Source: Phytopseudomonas punonensis (GTDB lineage Bacteria; Pseudomonadota; Gammaproteobacteria; Pseudomonadales; Pseudomonadaceae). Taken from it: a stretch of 64,000 nt of DNA. Position 1 is the stretch's first letter. The number at the start of each line of letters is the position of its first letter. Both the position numbers and the translations under genes were made by a program. Under the pieces are notes generated by a model. The model was not told the DNA's origin. It saw nothing but the letters and a program-made list of their open reading frames with translations, and ran no database searches. The DNA lies in NCBI RefSeq assembly GCF_900142655.1, contig NZ_FRBQ01000001.1, positions 436,115 to 500,114 of the forward strand, in the 5' to 3' direction. Below, in pieces: positions 11,857-22,149 of the stretch.

Positions 11857-12102
11857 GCTCAACCTCGATCAACGTATTCAAATAAGCGTAAACGTCGCCT
11901 GGCGACGCTCTAGATAAAGCTCAAGCCAGGACAGCCCGGCGGTAGAGCACTGCACGCAGCACCCATCAGCAAAGGCCTGTAGACACGGGGCCGGCATCAT
12001 ACCAAAAAATTGCCGTGGGCGATTTCCTGCATTGGCCTAGCCAGCGCCATGCTAATCGACAGCGCTAGCAAGCCTACAGTTGCAAGGCAGATACGTGGCG
12101 CG

Positions 12103-12411
12103 TCAGGCCTGCACGGGCAGCACGTGGTGCAACTCGCACACCTTAGCGATCCCGTTCATATCATGCGGTAGACCGCGAACGCTCAACGGCTTGCCGGCGG
12201 CCCGCGCATCGCGCATGTAAGACAGGAGCAGGGAAAGCCCGACGCTGCTGGACTTCTGCACCGCCGAGCAATCGATCACACAGTCGCTCGCCTGAGTATC
12301 ACGAATCAGCCGACCACCCTGCTCGCGCAAGGCGGGACCACTCTGATAATCAAGAACGCCGCTCAGGGCGAAAACCCCGGGCGACTGTTCGACGATGGCA
12401 GCTGAACTCAC
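12103..12411 (-). CDS. mlaB: STAS-domain protein of the Mla transporter
   Basis: A 102-residue STAS protein (MlaB), the cytoplasmic subunit that binds and stabilises MlaF in the inner-membrane MlaFEDB phospholipid transporter. The core VIDCSAVQKSSSVGLSLLLSYMRDA matches the STAS helix, with Ser at the usual phospho-like position. It overlaps the mlaC stop by 4 bases (ATGA) and ends the mlaFEDCB operon. Confidence 0.9.
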   Translation of the reverse strand: MSSAAIVEQSPGVFALSGVLDYQSGPALREQGGRLIRDTQASDCVIDCSAVQKSSSVGLSLLLSYMRDARAAGKPLSVRGLPHDMNGIAKVCELHHVLPVQA

Positions 12412-13043
12412 GATGTACCCCGTGCCTGACGTGCACGGGCAACGGTATCGGCCCAGCTGTCGATAACCTTGTCGAGGTTGTTTCCGTTGCTCTGCATCGA
12501 CTGCGCGAACTGATCGCGGAACAGCTTGCCGACGTTGATACCGTTGATCACCACGTTGCGCAGCTTCCAGGTACCATCCATGGCAACCATGGTGTAGGAC
12601 AGCGGGTACACGGTGCCCTTGCCGTCACGGATCTCCATGTTCACCGAGGTGCGCTGCGGGTCCTGCTTGCCGGAAGCGGGAATCACGCGGATATCCTGAT
12701 TGTTGTATTCGAGCAACGCGTTGCCGTAGAACTGCATCAGGCTGCGCTTGAAGTTCTCTTGAAAGCGGGTCATCTGTTCAGGCGTGGCGTCACGCGAGTA
12801 ACGCACCGTCATCACGCTGCGTGCAATACCATCGACGTCTACCACCGGCCCCAAAATCTCGTTGAGCGAGCTGTAGAAGGCGTCTGGATTCTTGCGGTAC
12901 TCGTCTTTATTGGCCTTGAGGTCGGCCAGCAGCGTCTCGGTGGTTTTCTGTACCACTTCATGGGCGGCAGGTGCAGCCACCGCCAGCAACGGAAGAGCGG
13001 CCAGCAAGGCGACAAGGCTGTTGCGAAGGGTCTTGATCATCAT
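12408..13043 (-). CDS. mlaC: Periplasmic phospholipid-binding protein MlaC
   Basis: A 211-residue Tol2/MlaC protein that shuttles phospholipid between the outer-membrane MlaA complex and inner-membrane MlaFEDB. The signal peptide MMIKTLRNSLVALLAALPLL ends near AVAAPA. The body has FYSSLNEILGPVVDVDGIARSVM and the MTRFQENFKRSLMQFYGNAL segment. ATG 13043 has GAGG 6 bases before it; the in-frame ATG at 13055 overlaps the mlaD stop and is less well spaced. Confidence 0.92.
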   Translation of the reverse strand: MMIKTLRNSLVALLAALPLLAVAAPAAHEVVQKTTETLLADLKANKDEYRKNPDAFYSSLNEILGPVVDVDGIARSVMTVRYSRDATPEQMTRFQENFKRSLMQFYGNALLEYNNQDIRVIPASGKQDPQRTSVNMEIRDGKGTVYPLSYTMVAMDGTWKLRNVVINGINVGKLFRDQFAQSMQSNGNNLDKVIDSWADTVARARQARGTS

Positions 13044-13051
13044 CGGGTACC

Positions 13052-13525
13052 TCATTTGCTTTCCTGATCGCGGTTGACCGAATTGAGCAAGAACTTGCCA
13101 ATCAGGTCTTCGAGCACCAGAGAAGACTGGGTGTCATGGATGGTTCCACCATCGGCCAACAACGCTTCGTCGCCACCGACACTGATCCCCACGTACTTCT
13201 CACCGAGCAGACCAGCGGTCAGGATCGACGCCGTGGAGTCCACCGGAAGATTGTCTACCGCACGGTCGAGTTCCATCGTTATGCGGCCGGTGTAGCTGTC
13301 ACGATCCAGATCGATAGCGGTAACACGGCCGATATTGACGCCTGCCATGGTCACCTTGGCGCGTACGGTCAGGCCGGCAATGTTGTCGAAATTTGCGTAA
13401 ACCTTGTAGGTGTCGACACTGTTACCAGGCGCCAGGCCACTGACGCGCAGCGCCAGCAGCAACAGGGCCAGCAAGCCAGCTAACAGGAACAGGCCGACAC
13501 CGATTTCCATCGTGCGGTTTTGCAT
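13052..13525 (-). CDS. mlaD: MCE-domain subunit MlaD
   Basis: A 157-residue single-pass membrane protein with one MCE domain, which forms the hexameric ring on the periplasmic face of MlaFEDB. Transmembrane segment at about 7-27 (IGVGLFLLAGLLALLLLAL). The MCE signature follows as VYANFDNIAGLTVRAKVTMAGV and LTAGLLGEKYVGIS. Its stop overlaps the preceding end of mlaE by one base and an upstream in-frame mlaC ATG. Confidence 0.95.
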   Translation of the reverse strand: MQNRTMEIGVGLFLLAGLLALLLLALRVSGLAPGNSVDTYKVYANFDNIAGLTVRAKVTMAGVNIGRVTAIDLDRDSYTGRITMELDRAVDNLPVDSTASILTAGLLGEKYVGISVGGDEALLADGGTIHDTQSSLVLEDLIGKFLLNSVNRDQESK

Positions 13526-14322
13526 TAGAAATCTCCAAACATCAAAGCGGTCAGAATGAAGTCCAGCCCGAGTACGGCCAGCGAGGCATACACCACGGTA
13601 CGCGTGGTCGCGCGGCTGATGCCTTCGGAAGTGGGTTCGCAGTCATAACCCTGGAAGACGGCGATCCAGGTCACCACAAACGCGAAGACCAGGCTTTTTA
13701 TAACGCCATTGAGCACGTCCTCGCGGAACGAAACACTGTTTTGCATGTTGGCCCAGAACGAGCCTTCATAAACGCCCAACCAGTCGACGGCGACCATCGC
13801 ACCGCCCCAGATACCGACCACGCTGAAGATCATCGCCAGCAGCGGCATGGAGATGAAGCCAGCCCAAAGCCGTGGTGCAACGATGTGTTTGAGCGGATCG
13901 ACACCAATCATCGCTAGGCTCGACAGCTGCTCGGTGGATTTCATGTTGCCGATCTCGGCAGTCAGCGCCGAGCCGGCACGCCCGGCGAACAGCAGCGCAG
14001 TCACGACGGGGCCCAGTTCGCGCAGCAGCGTCAGGGCGACCATCTGTCCTACCGCTTGTTCGGATCCGTATTTGGCCAGAATGCTGAAGCCCTGCAGCGA
14101 CAGCACCATGCCGATGAATACACCGGACACGATGATGATCGCCAGAGACAGCACGCCCACCGAATACAGCTGTTTGATCAACAGCTGCAAACCATTGCCG
14201 GAGGTGCCGCGGCCGAATAACGCGCGCAGCAGAAAGATTATCGAACGCCCCAGCGCGGCGACCACATCGATACCCGCACGCCCGAAGAGGCGAACGCGTT
14301 CGAGTGAAGATGTCCTGCGCAT
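13525..14322 (-). CDS. mlaE: Mla ABC transporter permease MlaE
   Basis: A 265-residue permease of the MlaE/Ttg2B family, the membrane core of the phospholipid transporter. About five hydrophobic segments; the family hallmark [24 protein letters not shown] is present. Start and stop each overlap the neighbour by one base (mlaF upstream, mlaD downstream), showing tight translational coupling. Confidence 0.95.
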   Translation of the reverse strand: MRRTSSLERVRLFGRAGIDVVAALGRSIIFLLRALFGRGTSGNGLQLLIKQLYSVGVLSLAIIIVSGVFIGMVLSLQGFSILAKYGSEQAVGQMVALTLLRELGPVVTALLFAGRAGSALTAEIGNMKSTEQLSSLAMIGVDPLKHIVAPRLWAGFISMPLLAMIFSVVGIWGGAMVAVDWLGVYEGSFWANMQNSVSFREDVLNGVIKSLVFAFVVTWIAVFQGYDCEPTSEGISRATTRTVVYASLAVLGLDFILTALMFGDF

Positions 14323-15131
14323 CAGCGCCCTCCCAGTAGATCGTCTTGGTAATTCGGCGCTTGAAAATGGAAGGGAACCGGGCCGTCTGGCGTTCCCTGC
14401 ATGAATTGACGCACTCGCGGATTGTCCGAGTCACGCAGCTCAGCTGGCGTTCCCTGGCCCAACACCTGGCTGTCACCCACCACATAGATGTAATCGGCGA
14501 TGCTGGCGGTCTCGGCCAGGTCGTGGGAGACCACGATACTGGTGATACCCAGCGCATCATTGAGCAGACGGATCAGCCGCACCAGCACGCCCATTGCGAT
14601 GGGGTCCTGCCCGACGAAGGGTTCGTCATACATGAGAATCTGTGGATCCAGCGCTATCGCACGAGCCAGCGCCACGCGGCGCTTCATGCCGCCGGAGAGC
14701 TCATCTGGCATCAGCTCGATGGCACCGCGCAAGCCAACTGCCTGCAGCTTCATCAGAACAATGTCACGAATCATTTCTTCGGGCAGTTGCGTGTGCACTC
14801 GCAGCGGAAAAGCCACGTTCTCGAACACGTCGAGATCGGTGAACAGCGCGCCACTCTGAAACAGCACGCCCATCTGCTTGCGCATGTCGAACAGCTCGCT
14901 GCGCGACAGATCAGGCAGATTCAGGCCATTGACGTGGATCTCTCCAGCGCTTGGCCGCAGCTCGGCCGCGATCAGTCTCAGCAGAGTGGTTTTGCCACAA
15001 CCGGAAGGGCCCATGATCCCGGTGACCTTGCCCCGCGGGATGCAGATATCGACGTTCTTGAAGATGTGTCGCTCGCCGCGCTGAAAACTTACGTTTTTAA
15101 GCTCGACCGCGTACTGATTTTCCGCGCTCAT
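14322..15131 (-). CDS. mlaF: Mla ABC transporter ATPase MlaF
   Basis: A 269-residue ABC ATPase with Walker [10 protein letters not shown], signature ELSGGMKRR, Walker [13 protein letters not shown] and the switch His in VVSHDLAE. It powers MlaFEDB. First gene of mlaFEDCB, divergent from kdsD across a 242-bp gap. Confidence 0.95.
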   Translation of the reverse strand: MSAENQYAVELKNVSFQRGERHIFKNVDICIPRGKVTGIMGPSGCGKTTLLRLIAAELRPSAGEIHVNGLNLPDLSRSELFDMRKQMGVLFQSGALFTDLDVFENVAFPLRVHTQLPEEMIRDIVLMKLQAVGLRGAIELMPDELSGGMKRRVALARAIALDPQILMYDEPFVGQDPIAMGVLVRLIRLLNDALGITSIVVSHDLAETASIADYIYVVGDSQVLGQGTPAELRDSDNPRVRQFMQGTPDGPVPFHFQAPNYQDDLLGGR

Positions 15132-15333
15132 CGGAACTCCATTGCGTACTGCCTTCCTAATCAGACGCCCGACATCGGGACAAGGGCACTACCGTTGGCC
15201 CGTCAAAACGGCTGCGGACTATAGCATTTGCAGATTTGCCCGCCAAAGCCGGGCCGCACCAGCGTTCAGGGTTGTGACAGCTTTGCCATTTACACCCTGC
15301 GCCATGGATGATGAGTCCCAAGGGCTTTCCGGC

Positions 15334-15339
15334 TATAAT
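15334..15339 (+). promoter_or_regulatory. Likely -10 element for kdsD-lptB
   Basis: TATAAT lies 34 bases ahead of the kdsD start. No convincing -35 is seen at 17-bp spacing. Confidence 0.4.
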
Positions 15340-15373
15340 CCCCGTCTTTTTCGTCGAGCAGCCCAAGCCGAGC

Positions 15374-16348
15374 ATGAACCAGACCCGCGACCTGATTGAT
15401 TCCGCACAGCGCACCATCCGCCTCGAGATCGAAGCGGTGCAAGAGCTGCTGCCCCGTATCGATGCTAACTTCGTCAAGGCTTGCGAGCTGATCCTGGCCA
15501 GCAAAGGCCGCGTAGTGGTGGTCGGCATGGGCAAGTCCGGGCACATCGGCAACAAGATCGCCGCAACATTGGCCAGCACCGGCACCACCGCTTTCTTCGT
15601 ACACCCGGCGGAGGCCAGCCATGGCGACATGGGCATGATCACCCGCGATGACGTGGTGCTGGCCCTCTCCAACTCTGGCTCCACGGCAGAAATCGTGACC
15701 CTGCTGCCACTGATCAAGCGCCTCGGTATCACCCTGATCAGTATGACTGGCAACCCTGAGTCGCCGCTGTCCAAGGCTGCCGAAGTCAACCTCGACACCC
15801 GCGTCGCCAAGGAAGCCTGTCCACTGAACCTGGCGCCAACGTCCTCTACTACCGCGTCGCTGGTACTCGGCGATGCACTGGCCATCGCGCTGCTGGAAGC
15901 TCGCGGCTTCACCGCCGAAGATTTCGCCTTCTCCCATCCCGGTGGCGCGCTGGGCCGTCGCCTGCTGCTCAAGGTCGAGAACGTGATGCACGCCGGCGAC
16001 AGCCTGCCGCAGGTCAAGCGCGGTACTAGCCTGCGTGAAGCCCTGCTGGAAATGACCCAGAAAGGCCTGGGCATGACCGCCGTACTGGAGAACGACGGCA
16101 AGCTCGCCGGCATCTTCACGGACGGCGACCTGCGCCGCGCCCTCGACAAGGGCATAGACGTGCGCGATGCACGCATCGATGAGGTCATGACCCCGCATGG
16201 CAAGACCGCGCGAGCCGACATGCTCGCTGCCGAGGCCCTGAAGATAATGGAAGACAACAAGATCAGCGCCCTGGTGGTAATCGACGCCAATGGCTTTCCG
16301 GTCGGCGCCTTCAACCTTGGTGACCTGCTACGTGCGGGGGTAATGTGA
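15374..16348 (+). CDS. kdsD: Arabinose-5-phosphate isomerase
   Basis: A 324-residue isomerase (ribulose-5-P to arabinose-5-P), first step of KDO synthesis for LPS. An N-terminal SIS domain (VVGMGKSGHIGNKIAATLAS; LSNSGSTAEI) is followed by two CBS domains (from about residue 200: MHAGDSLPQV, ILFTDGDLRR-like GIFTDGDLRRAL and KISALVVIDANG). The start MNQTRDLIDSAQRT at 15374 gives the family length; the upstream in-frame ATGs are not supported. It leads kdsD-kdsC-lptC-lptA-lptB. Confidence 0.95.
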   Translation: MNQTRDLIDSAQRTIRLEIEAVQELLPRIDANFVKACELILASKGRVVVVGMGKSGHIGNKIAATLASTGTTAFFVHPAEASHGDMGMITRDDVVLALSNSGSTAEIVTLLPLIKRLGITLISMTGNPESPLSKAAEVNLDTRVAKEACPLNLAPTSSTTASLVLGDALAIALLEARGFTAEDFAFSHPGGALGRRLLLKVENVMHAGDSLPQVKRGTSLREALLEMTQKGLGMTAVLENDGKLAGIFTDGDLRRALDKGIDVRDARIDEVMTPHGKTARADMLAAEALKIMEDNKISALVVIDANGFPVGAFNLGDLLRAGVM

Positions 16349-16869
16349 TGAACGATCTTCTGCAGCGTACTCGCAGTATCAAACTGGCGATCTTCGATGT
16401 TGACGGCGTACTGACCGACGGCAAACTGTACTTCCTGGTCGACGGTAGCGAATTCAAGACTTTCAACACACTCGATGGTCAAGGCATCAAGATGCTGATC
16501 AATTCGGGTGTACGTACGGCCATCATCAGCGGTCGTAAAACGCCGGTGGTCGAACGTCGCGCGCAGAACCTCGGCATTCAGCACCTGTATCAGGGCCGCG
16601 AAGACAAACTCGACGTGCTCGACGAACTGCTCGCCGAGCTGGGCCTGACTTACGAGCAGGTCGCTTATCTGGGTGATGATTTGCCGGATTTACCGGTGAT
16701 ACGCCGCGTCGGTCTGGGCATGGCCGTGGCCAGCGCCAACGATTTCGTGCGCGAGCATGCCCATGGCGTGACCCAAGCGCGCGGCGGCGAAGGTGCTGCA
16801 CGCGAATTCTGTGAACTGATCATGCGCGGACAGGGCACGCTCGACGCCGCCCAATCCGCCTACCTCTAG
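16348..16869 (+). CDS. kdsC: KDO-8-phosphate phosphatase
   Basis: A 173-residue HAD-superfamily phosphatase (C0 type, no cap) that dephosphorylates KDO-8-P. Motif I is FDVDGVLTDG and the final motif is YLGDDLPDLPVI. ATG 16348 shares one base with the kdsD TGA (TGATG), and GGGGG lies a few bases upstream. The C-terminal GEGAAREFCELIMRGQG tail is typical. Confidence 0.96.
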   Translation: MNDLLQRTRSIKLAIFDVDGVLTDGKLYFLVDGSEFKTFNTLDGQGIKMLINSGVRTAIISGRKTPVVERRAQNLGIQHLYQGREDKLDVLDELLAELGLTYEQVAYLGDDLPDLPVIRRVGLGMAVASANDFVREHAHGVTQARGGEGAAREFCELIMRGQGTLDAAQSAYL

Positions 16870-16878
16870 GGCCTGCCG

Positions 16879-17448
16879 ATGCTGCGCAAATTCCTCACTC
16901 CCGTCCTGCTCACCTTCGGCGCTCTGCTGGTGGTTGCCGCAGGCTACTGGAACATCAATCCGGACAGCTTCTCCAACACGCCGCAACACACCGGCCCGGA
17001 AAACCCGATCGACTTCTATGCGCTCAACGCACGCAGCGTACAGTACCTGCCCGACGGCAAGGTGCAGAACGACATGACCAGCGAAAAACTCGAGCACGTG
17101 CAGAGCACCGATGTCACCCTGCTGACCGAGCCGCGCATGAACCTGTTCCGTGGCACCGAGCTGCCGTGGAAGGTACGCAGCGCTCGTGGCGAGGTCGGCC
17201 CTGACGGCAACGAAGTCGAGCTGATCGACCAAGTACGCGTCGAACGCACGGACGAAAAGGGCCGCCCCACTATACTCACCACCAGCCGCCTGACCGTATT
17301 CCCACAGAAGGAATATGCGCAGACCCAGCAAGCCGTTAGAATCGACGCGGCCAATGGGGTCACCACGGCACAAGGAATGAAAGCGTACTTGAATGACGGC
17401 AGGATGATCCTGCAGTCCAACGTAAGAGGCCAGCATGAGGTTCGTTAA
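16879..17448 (+). CDS. lptC: LPS transport protein LptC
   Basis: A 189-residue bitopic inner-membrane protein that accepts LPS from LptBFG and hands it to LptA. One N-terminal transmembrane segment (about 7-23) and a periplasmic beta-jellyroll. Its 3' end overlaps lptA by 14 bases. Confidence 0.93.
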   Translation: MLRKFLTPVLLTFGALLVVAAGYWNINPDSFSNTPQHTGPENPIDFYALNARSVQYLPDGKVQNDMTSEKLEHVQSTDVTLLTEPRMNLFRGTELPWKVRSARGEVGPDGNEVELIDQVRVERTDEKGRPTILTTSRLTVFPQKEYAQTQQAVRIDAANGVTTAQGMKAYLNDGRMILQSNVRGQHEVR

Positions 17449-17983
17449 AACCCTCCCCCTACTTCTAAGCCTCGGCGCCACGCTAGGAAGCGTAAGCGCC
17501 TGGGCTCTGCCGAGCGACCGTGAACAACCGATCCGCGTGCAGGCCGACAGTGCTGAACTGGACGACAAACAAGGTGTAGCGGTGTACCGCGGCGATGTAG
17601 TCATCACCCAGGGCACCATGAAGATTACCGGCGACACCGTGACCATCACCCAGAATGCTCAGGGCGAAGTCGACGTATTCACCTCGGTGGGCAAACCGGC
17701 CTATTACGAGCAGAAACCTGCGGTCGACAAGCAGATCGTCAAGGCCTATGGCCTGACCATCCAGTACTTTGCTGCCAACGAGCGCATCGTGCTGATCGAC
17801 CAGGCCAAGGTCGTACAGGAAGGCAACACCTTCGAAGGCGAAAAAATCGTCTACGACACCCGCCGTCAGATCGTCAACGCTGGCCGCGCCACAGGTACTA
17901 ACGTATCGAGCCCGCGCCCGCGTATCGACATGGTGATCCAGCCACAGAAGAAAGCAGCTCCTGCTGCCGAGCAGGGCCAATAA
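17435..17983 (+). CDS. lptA: Periplasmic LPS bridge protein LptA (LptH)
   Basis: A 182-residue OstA-like protein that forms the periplasmic bridge carrying LPS to LptD. The signal peptide runs to about residue 24 (ending SVSAWA). The repeat-like core includes [22 protein letters not shown] and [16 protein letters not shown]. In P. aeruginosa this protein is called LptH. Followed by lptB after 2 bases. Confidence 0.95.
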   Translation: MRFVKTLPLLLSLGATLGSVSAWALPSDREQPIRVQADSAELDDKQGVAVYRGDVVITQGTMKITGDTVTITQNAQGEVDVFTSVGKPAYYEQKPAVDKQIVKAYGLTIQYFAANERIVLIDQAKVVQEGNTFEGEKIVYDTRRQIVNAGRATGTNVSSPRPRIDMVIQPQKKAAPAAEQGQ

Positions 17984-17985
17984 GC

Positions 17986-18711
17986 ATGGCAACGTTGAAA
18001 GCCCAACACCTGGCCAAGAGCTACAAGGGCCGCCAGGTCGTTCGTGACGTCAGCCTGAGCATCGACAGCGGCCAGATCGTTGGCCTGCTCGGCCCCAATG
18101 GCGCCGGCAAGACAACCTGTTTCTACATGATCGTAGGGCTGGTGCAGGCGGATCAGGGCCGCGTGCTGATCGATGATCTGGATGTCAGCCATCAGCCAAT
18201 GCATGGCCGCGCCCGCGCCGGCATCGGTTATCTGCCTCAGGAAGCCTCGATCTTTCGCAAGCTCAGCGTCGCCGACAACATCATGGCGATTCTGGAAACC
18301 CGCAAAGACCTGAACCGTGAGCAGCGACTGCAAGAGCTGGAAAGCCTGCTGCAGGAATTCCACATCACCCACATTCGCGACAACCTCGGCATGAGCCTGT
18401 CGGGTGGTGAGCGTCGTCGTGTCGAGATCGCCCGCGCGCTGGCAACCTCACCGAAGTTCATCCTGCTCGACGAACCCTTCGCGGGCGTCGACCCGATTTC
18501 GGTTGGCGATATCAAACAGATCATCCATCACCTCAAGGCCAAAGGCATTGGCGTGTTGATCACCGATCACAACGTACGCGAAACCCTGGATATCTGTGAA
18601 ACCGCCTACATCGTCAGCGATGGCCAGCTGATTGCCGAAGGCGATTCCGCGGCAATCCTGGCCAATCAGGTGGTCAAGGAAGTCTATCTGGGCCACGAAT
18701 TCCGCCTCTAG
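17986..18711 (+). CDS. lptB: LPS export ABC ATPase LptB
   Basis: A 241-residue ABC ATPase for LPS extraction with LptFG. Walker [10 protein letters not shown], signature [10 protein letters not shown], Walker [14 protein letters not shown] and switch ITDHNVRE are all intact. Last gene of the kds-lpt run; a hairpin and a separate promoter separate it from rpoN. Confidence 0.97.
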   Translation: MATLKAQHLAKSYKGRQVVRDVSLSIDSGQIVGLLGPNGAGKTTCFYMIVGLVQADQGRVLIDDLDVSHQPMHGRARAGIGYLPQEASIFRKLSVADNIMAILETRKDLNREQRLQELESLLQEFHITHIRDNLGMSLSGGERRRVEIARALATSPKFILLDEPFAGVDPISVGDIKQIIHHLKAKGIGVLITDHNVRETLDICETAYIVSDGQLIAEGDSAAILANQVVKEVYLGHEFRL

Positions 18712-18739
18712 CGGATTCTCCACCGATGAGTGCTCACCC

Positions 18740-18787
18740 GAGCCTGTTGGCGTTACGGCAGCGCCGCAACGAATTGGTAACAGGCTC
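18740..18787 (+). other. Hairpin between lptB and rpoN
   Basis: Arms GAGCCTGTT (18740-18748) and AACAGGCTC (18779-18787) enclose a second pair, CGTTaCGGC and GCCGcAACG. There is no T tract. The outer arm shares GAGCCTGTT with the hairpin repeats elsewhere in the window, so it could be a degenerate relative or a simple mRNA end structure. Confidence 0.45.
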
Positions 18788-18812
18788 TAGGCAAAGCGCT
18801 CGGAATCAGGCA

Positions 18813-18818
18813 TATAAT
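18813..18818 (+). promoter_or_regulatory. Likely -10 element for rpoN
   Basis: TATAAT lies 66 bases ahead of the rpoN start, downstream of the lptB hairpin. No clear -35 is seen. Confidence 0.4.
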
Positions 18819-18883
18819 TTGCTTCCTAGTGGCGCTTCGTCGCCCTGTCGTGGATTACGCACAGACGCCGGATAAGGTCTGCA

Positions 18884-20392
18884 ATGAAACCATCGCTAGT
18901 CCTGAAAATGGGCCAGCAGCTGACGATGACACCGCAGCTGCAACAAGCCATTCGCCTGCTCCAATTGTCGACCCTGGACCTGCAACAGGAGATCCAGGAG
19001 GCACTGGAATCCAACCCGATGCTGGAACGTCAGGAGGAAGGCGAAGACTTCGACAACTCCGACCCGATGGCCGATGGCGCGGAAAGCGCGACGCCGACTG
19101 TGACGCAGGAAGAAACCTTTCAGGAATCCAGCTTCCAGGAAAACACCCAGACCGTCGACAACCTGGAAGAAGGCGAATGGGGTGAACGCATCCCTAATGA
19201 GCTGCCGGTCGATACCGCCTGGGAAGACATCTACCAGACCAGCGCCAGCAGCCTGCCAAGCAACGACGATGACGAGTGGGACTTCACCACCCGCACCTCT
19301 TCTGGTGAAAGCCTGCAGAGCCACATGCTCTGGCAACTCAACCTGGCGCCGATGTCCGACAAGGATCGACTGATCGCAGTCACGCTGATCGACTGCATCA
19401 ACGACCAGGGGTATCTGGAAGAAACTCTCGATGAAATCGTCGAATCCTTCGATCCGGAACTGGACGTCGAGCTCGATGAAGTCGAAGCGGTTTTGCGTCG
19501 CATCCAGCAGTTCGAGCCATCCGGCATTGGCGCGCGTGACCTGCGCGAGTGCCTGCTCCTGCAACTGCGCCAGTTGCCCGCCTCCACGCCTTGGCTCAAA
19601 GAAGCACAGCGCCTGACGAGTGATTATCTGGATCTACTCGGCAACCGCGACTACAGCCAACTGATGCGCCGTATGAAGCTCAAGGAAGACGAGCTGCGCC
19701 CGATCATCGAATTGATTCAAAGCCTCAACCCGCGCCCTGGTTCGCAAATCGAATCCAGCGAGCCCGAGTACGTGGTGCCCGATGTGATCGTGCGCAAGCA
19801 CAACGAGCGCTGGCTGGTGGAGCTCAATCAGGAGGCCATGCCGCGCCTGCGCGTCAACGCGCAATATGCCGGCTTCGTCAAACGCGCTGACTCCAGTGCC
19901 GACAACACCTTCATGCGCAATCAGCTGCAAGAGGCGCGCTGGTTCATCAAGAGCCTGCAGAGCCGCAACGAAACGCTGATGAAGGTCGCCACGCAGATCG
20001 TCGAACACCAGCGCGGCTTCCTCGACTACGGTGACGAGGCCATGAAGCCTCTGGTCCTGCACGACATCGCTGAGGCGGTGGGCATGCACGAGTCGACGAT
20101 TTCGCGCGTTACCACCCAGAAATACATGCACACACCGCGTGGCATTTACGAGCTGAAATACTTCTTCTCCAGCCACGTCAGCACCTCCGAAGGCGGCGAA
20201 TGTTCGTCGACCGCGATCCGCGCGATCATCAAAAAACTGGTCGCCGCGGAAAATGCGAAAAAGCCATTGAGTGACAGCAAGATCGCTGGTTTACTGGAAG
20301 CACAGGGCATTCAAGTGGCGCGCCGCACAGTCGCCAAGTACCGTGAATCGCTCGGTATAGCGCCTTCGAGCGAACGCAAACGACTGATGTAA
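18884..20392 (+). CDS. rpoN: RNA polymerase sigma-54 factor
   Basis: A 502-residue sigma-54. The Gln/Leu-rich region I that contacts activators is [20 protein letters not shown] onward; an acidic region II runs from about 50 to 110. The DNA-binding domain holds the HTH ([20 protein letters not shown]) and the RpoN box [10 protein letters not shown] near the C-terminus. It recognises -24/-12 promoters for nitrogen, motility and other genes. The cluster rpoN-hpf-ptsN-rapZ-ptsO is conserved in gammaproteobacteria. Confidence 0.98.
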   Translation: MKPSLVLKMGQQLTMTPQLQQAIRLLQLSTLDLQQEIQEALESNPMLERQEEGEDFDNSDPMADGAESATPTVTQEETFQESSFQENTQTVDNLEEGEWGERIPNELPVDTAWEDIYQTSASSLPSNDDDEWDFTTRTSSGESLQSHMLWQLNLAPMSDKDRLIAVTLIDCINDQGYLEETLDEIVESFDPELDVELDEVEAVLRRIQQFEPSGIGARDLRECLLLQLRQLPASTPWLKEAQRLTSDYLDLLGNRDYSQLMRRMKLKEDELRPIIELIQSLNPRPGSQIESSEPEYVVPDVIVRKHNERWLVELNQEAMPRLRVNAQYAGFVKRADSSADNTFMRNQLQEARWFIKSLQSRNETLMKVATQIVEHQRGFLDYGDEAMKPLVLHDIAEAVGMHESTISRVTTQKYMHTPRGIYELKYFFSSHVSTSEGGECSSTAIRAIIKKLVAAENAKKPLSDSKIAGLLEAQGIQVARRTVAKYRESLGIAPSSERKRLM

Positions 20393-20475
20393 GGGAGCCC
20401 TTGTACTAAAGCCCCAGTGTTCCTGCGGCAGGCCGCTAAGCCTGCCACTCACACACGGCAACAAGGAGAAGCGGT

Positions 20476-20784
20476 ATGCAAGTCAACATCAGTGGACACC
20501 AGCTGGATGTGACAGACGCACTACGCAGCTACATCGAAGAGAAGCTCGAGCGCCTCGAGCGGCACTTCGACAAGATCACCAATGTGCAGGTCATCATGGA
20601 GGTCGAGAAGCTCAAGCAAAAAGTCGAAGCTACCTTGCATATAGCCGGAGGCGAAGTAGTAGCTAATGCCGAGCATGACGACATGTACGCTGCCATCGAT
20701 CTACTGACCGACAAACTTGACCGCCAACTCATCAAGCACAAGGAAAAACAGCTCGACCGCCAGCAGGGTGCAATGGCCCGCTGA
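20476..20784 (+). CDS. hpf: Ribosome hibernation promoting factor, short form
   Basis: A 102-residue HPF/YfiA protein that binds the 30S decoding region and promotes 100S ribosome dimers in slow growth. Seen: VNISGHQLDVTDALRSYIEEKL and HDDMYAAIDLLTDKLDRQL. An AAGGAG site precedes the start. Short form without the long C-terminal dimerisation domain. Confidence 0.95.
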   Translation: MQVNISGHQLDVTDALRSYIEEKLERLERHFDKITNVQVIMEVEKLKQKVEATLHIAGGEVVANAEHDDMYAAIDLLTDKLDRQLIKHKEKQLDRQQGAMAR

Positions 20785-20799
20785 CCTCGTCCTTCTCCT

Positions 20800-21264
20800 A
20801 TGATCCGACTTGAAAACATCCTGACCCCCGGCCGTTCCCTCGTGAACGTGCCGGGCGGCAGTAAAAAGCGTGTACTCGAACAGATAGCCGCCGTGATCGC
20901 GCGCGACCTGCCCGATCTCGATGGCCAGAACATTTACGAAAGCCTGATCGCCCGCGAAAAACTCGGCTCGACCGGTTTCGGCAATGGCATCGCCATTCCG
21001 CATTGCCGGCTGCCCGGCTGCAGCACCCCGATCAGCGCGCTGCTGAAACTTAGCAATGCCGTCGACTTCGACGCCATCGATGGTGCGCCCGTCGACCTGC
21101 TCTTCGTGCTACTGGTCCCCGAAGCAGCGACCGATGAGCACCTTGAACTGCTGCGCCAGATCGCCAGCATGTTCGACCGTGACGATGTCCGCGAGCGGCT
21201 GCGTCAGGCTCAAGACAGCGATGCCCTGTACCAGACTGTCGTGAACGTCCAGAACGGCCAATAG
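20800..21264 (+). CDS. ptsN: Nitrogen PTS enzyme IIA
   Basis: A 154-residue EIIA-Ntr of the regulatory phosphotransferase system. The phosphorylated His is His68 in GNGIAIPHCRL. It takes phosphate from NPr (ptsO, downstream) and acts as a regulator, not a sugar transporter. Sits 15 bases after hpf. Confidence 0.96.
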   Translation: MIRLENILTPGRSLVNVPGGSKKRVLEQIAAVIARDLPDLDGQNIYESLIAREKLGSTGFGNGIAIPHCRLPGCSTPISALLKLSNAVDFDAIDGAPVDLLFVLLVPEAATDEHLELLRQIASMFDRDDVRERLRQAQDSDALYQTVVNVQNGQ

Positions 21265-21279
21265 CTAGCCGAGGTGAGC

Positions 21280-22137
21280 ATGCGCCTGATCATCGTCAGC
21301 GGTCGTTCCGGTTCGGGCAAGAGCACTGCGCTCGATGTGCTCGAAGACAACGGTTTCTACTGCATCGACAATCTGCCGGCCAGCTTGCTACCCGAGCTCG
21401 CAGAACGGGCTTTGCCAAACTCCGAGCTGCTGCACCCGCTGGTGGCCGTCTCCATCGACGCGCGTAATCTGCCGAGCCAGCTGCGGCGTTTTTCCGAACT
21501 GCTCGACGAGGTGCGCTCACGCAATATCCAGTGCGACGTGCTGTATCTGGATGCCAGCGAAGAAACCCTGCTCAAGCGCTTCTCGGAAACGCGCCGTCGT
21601 CACCCGCTGACCAATGATCAACGCTCGCTGGCCGAAGCCATGGTCGCCGAGGTGAAGCTGCTCAGCCCGATCATCGATCGGGCCGACCTGAAGATCGACA
21701 CCACTCACCTGAATCTCTACCAGCTGCGCGACACCCTCAAGTTGCGCCTGCTCAACCAGTCCGAGCCTGGTACCGCTTACCTGATCGAGTCGTTCGGGTT
21801 CAAACGCGGAATGCCGGTGGATGCCGACTTGGTGTTCGACGTGCGCTGCCTGCCCAATCCTTACTGGAAGCCCGAACTGCGTGATTTCAGTGGCCTGGAG
21901 CAACCTGTCGAGGAATACCTGGCGGCGCAGCCGGACGTCGAGGAGATGTATCAGGACATCCACACCTATCTGCACAAGTGGCTGCCGCGCTTCGCAGCCA
22001 GCAATCGCTCCTACGTCACCGTAGGTATTGGCTGCACGGGTGGCCACCACCGCTCCGTGTACCTGGCCAACCGCCTCGGCCAGGCGCTCAAGCCACTGCT
22101 GAAGAATGTCCAGATTCGCCACCGCGACCTCAGTTAA
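21280..22137 (+). CDS. rapZ: RNase adapter / nucleotide-binding protein RapZ
   Basis: A 285-residue RapZ-family protein: N-terminal P-loop domain (GRSGSGKS at 8-15) and the conserved C-terminal domain with [20 protein letters not shown]. In E. coli it delivers the sRNA GlmZ to RNase E and senses glucosamine-6-P; in Pseudomonas the target is less clear. ATG 21280 with GAGG upstream is preferred over GTG 21274. Confidence 0.95.
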   Translation: MRLIIVSGRSGSGKSTALDVLEDNGFYCIDNLPASLLPELAERALPNSELLHPLVAVSIDARNLPSQLRRFSELLDEVRSRNIQCDVLYLDASEETLLKRFSETRRRHPLTNDQRSLAEAMVAEVKLLSPIIDRADLKIDTTHLNLYQLRDTLKLRLLNQSEPGTAYLIESFGFKRGMPVDADLVFDVRCLPNPYWKPELRDFSGLEQPVEEYLAAQPDVEEMYQDIHTYLHKWLPRFAASNRSYVTVGIGCTGGHHRSVYLANRLGQALKPLLKNVQIRHRDLS

Positions 22138-22149
22138 GGAATTGCCGCG

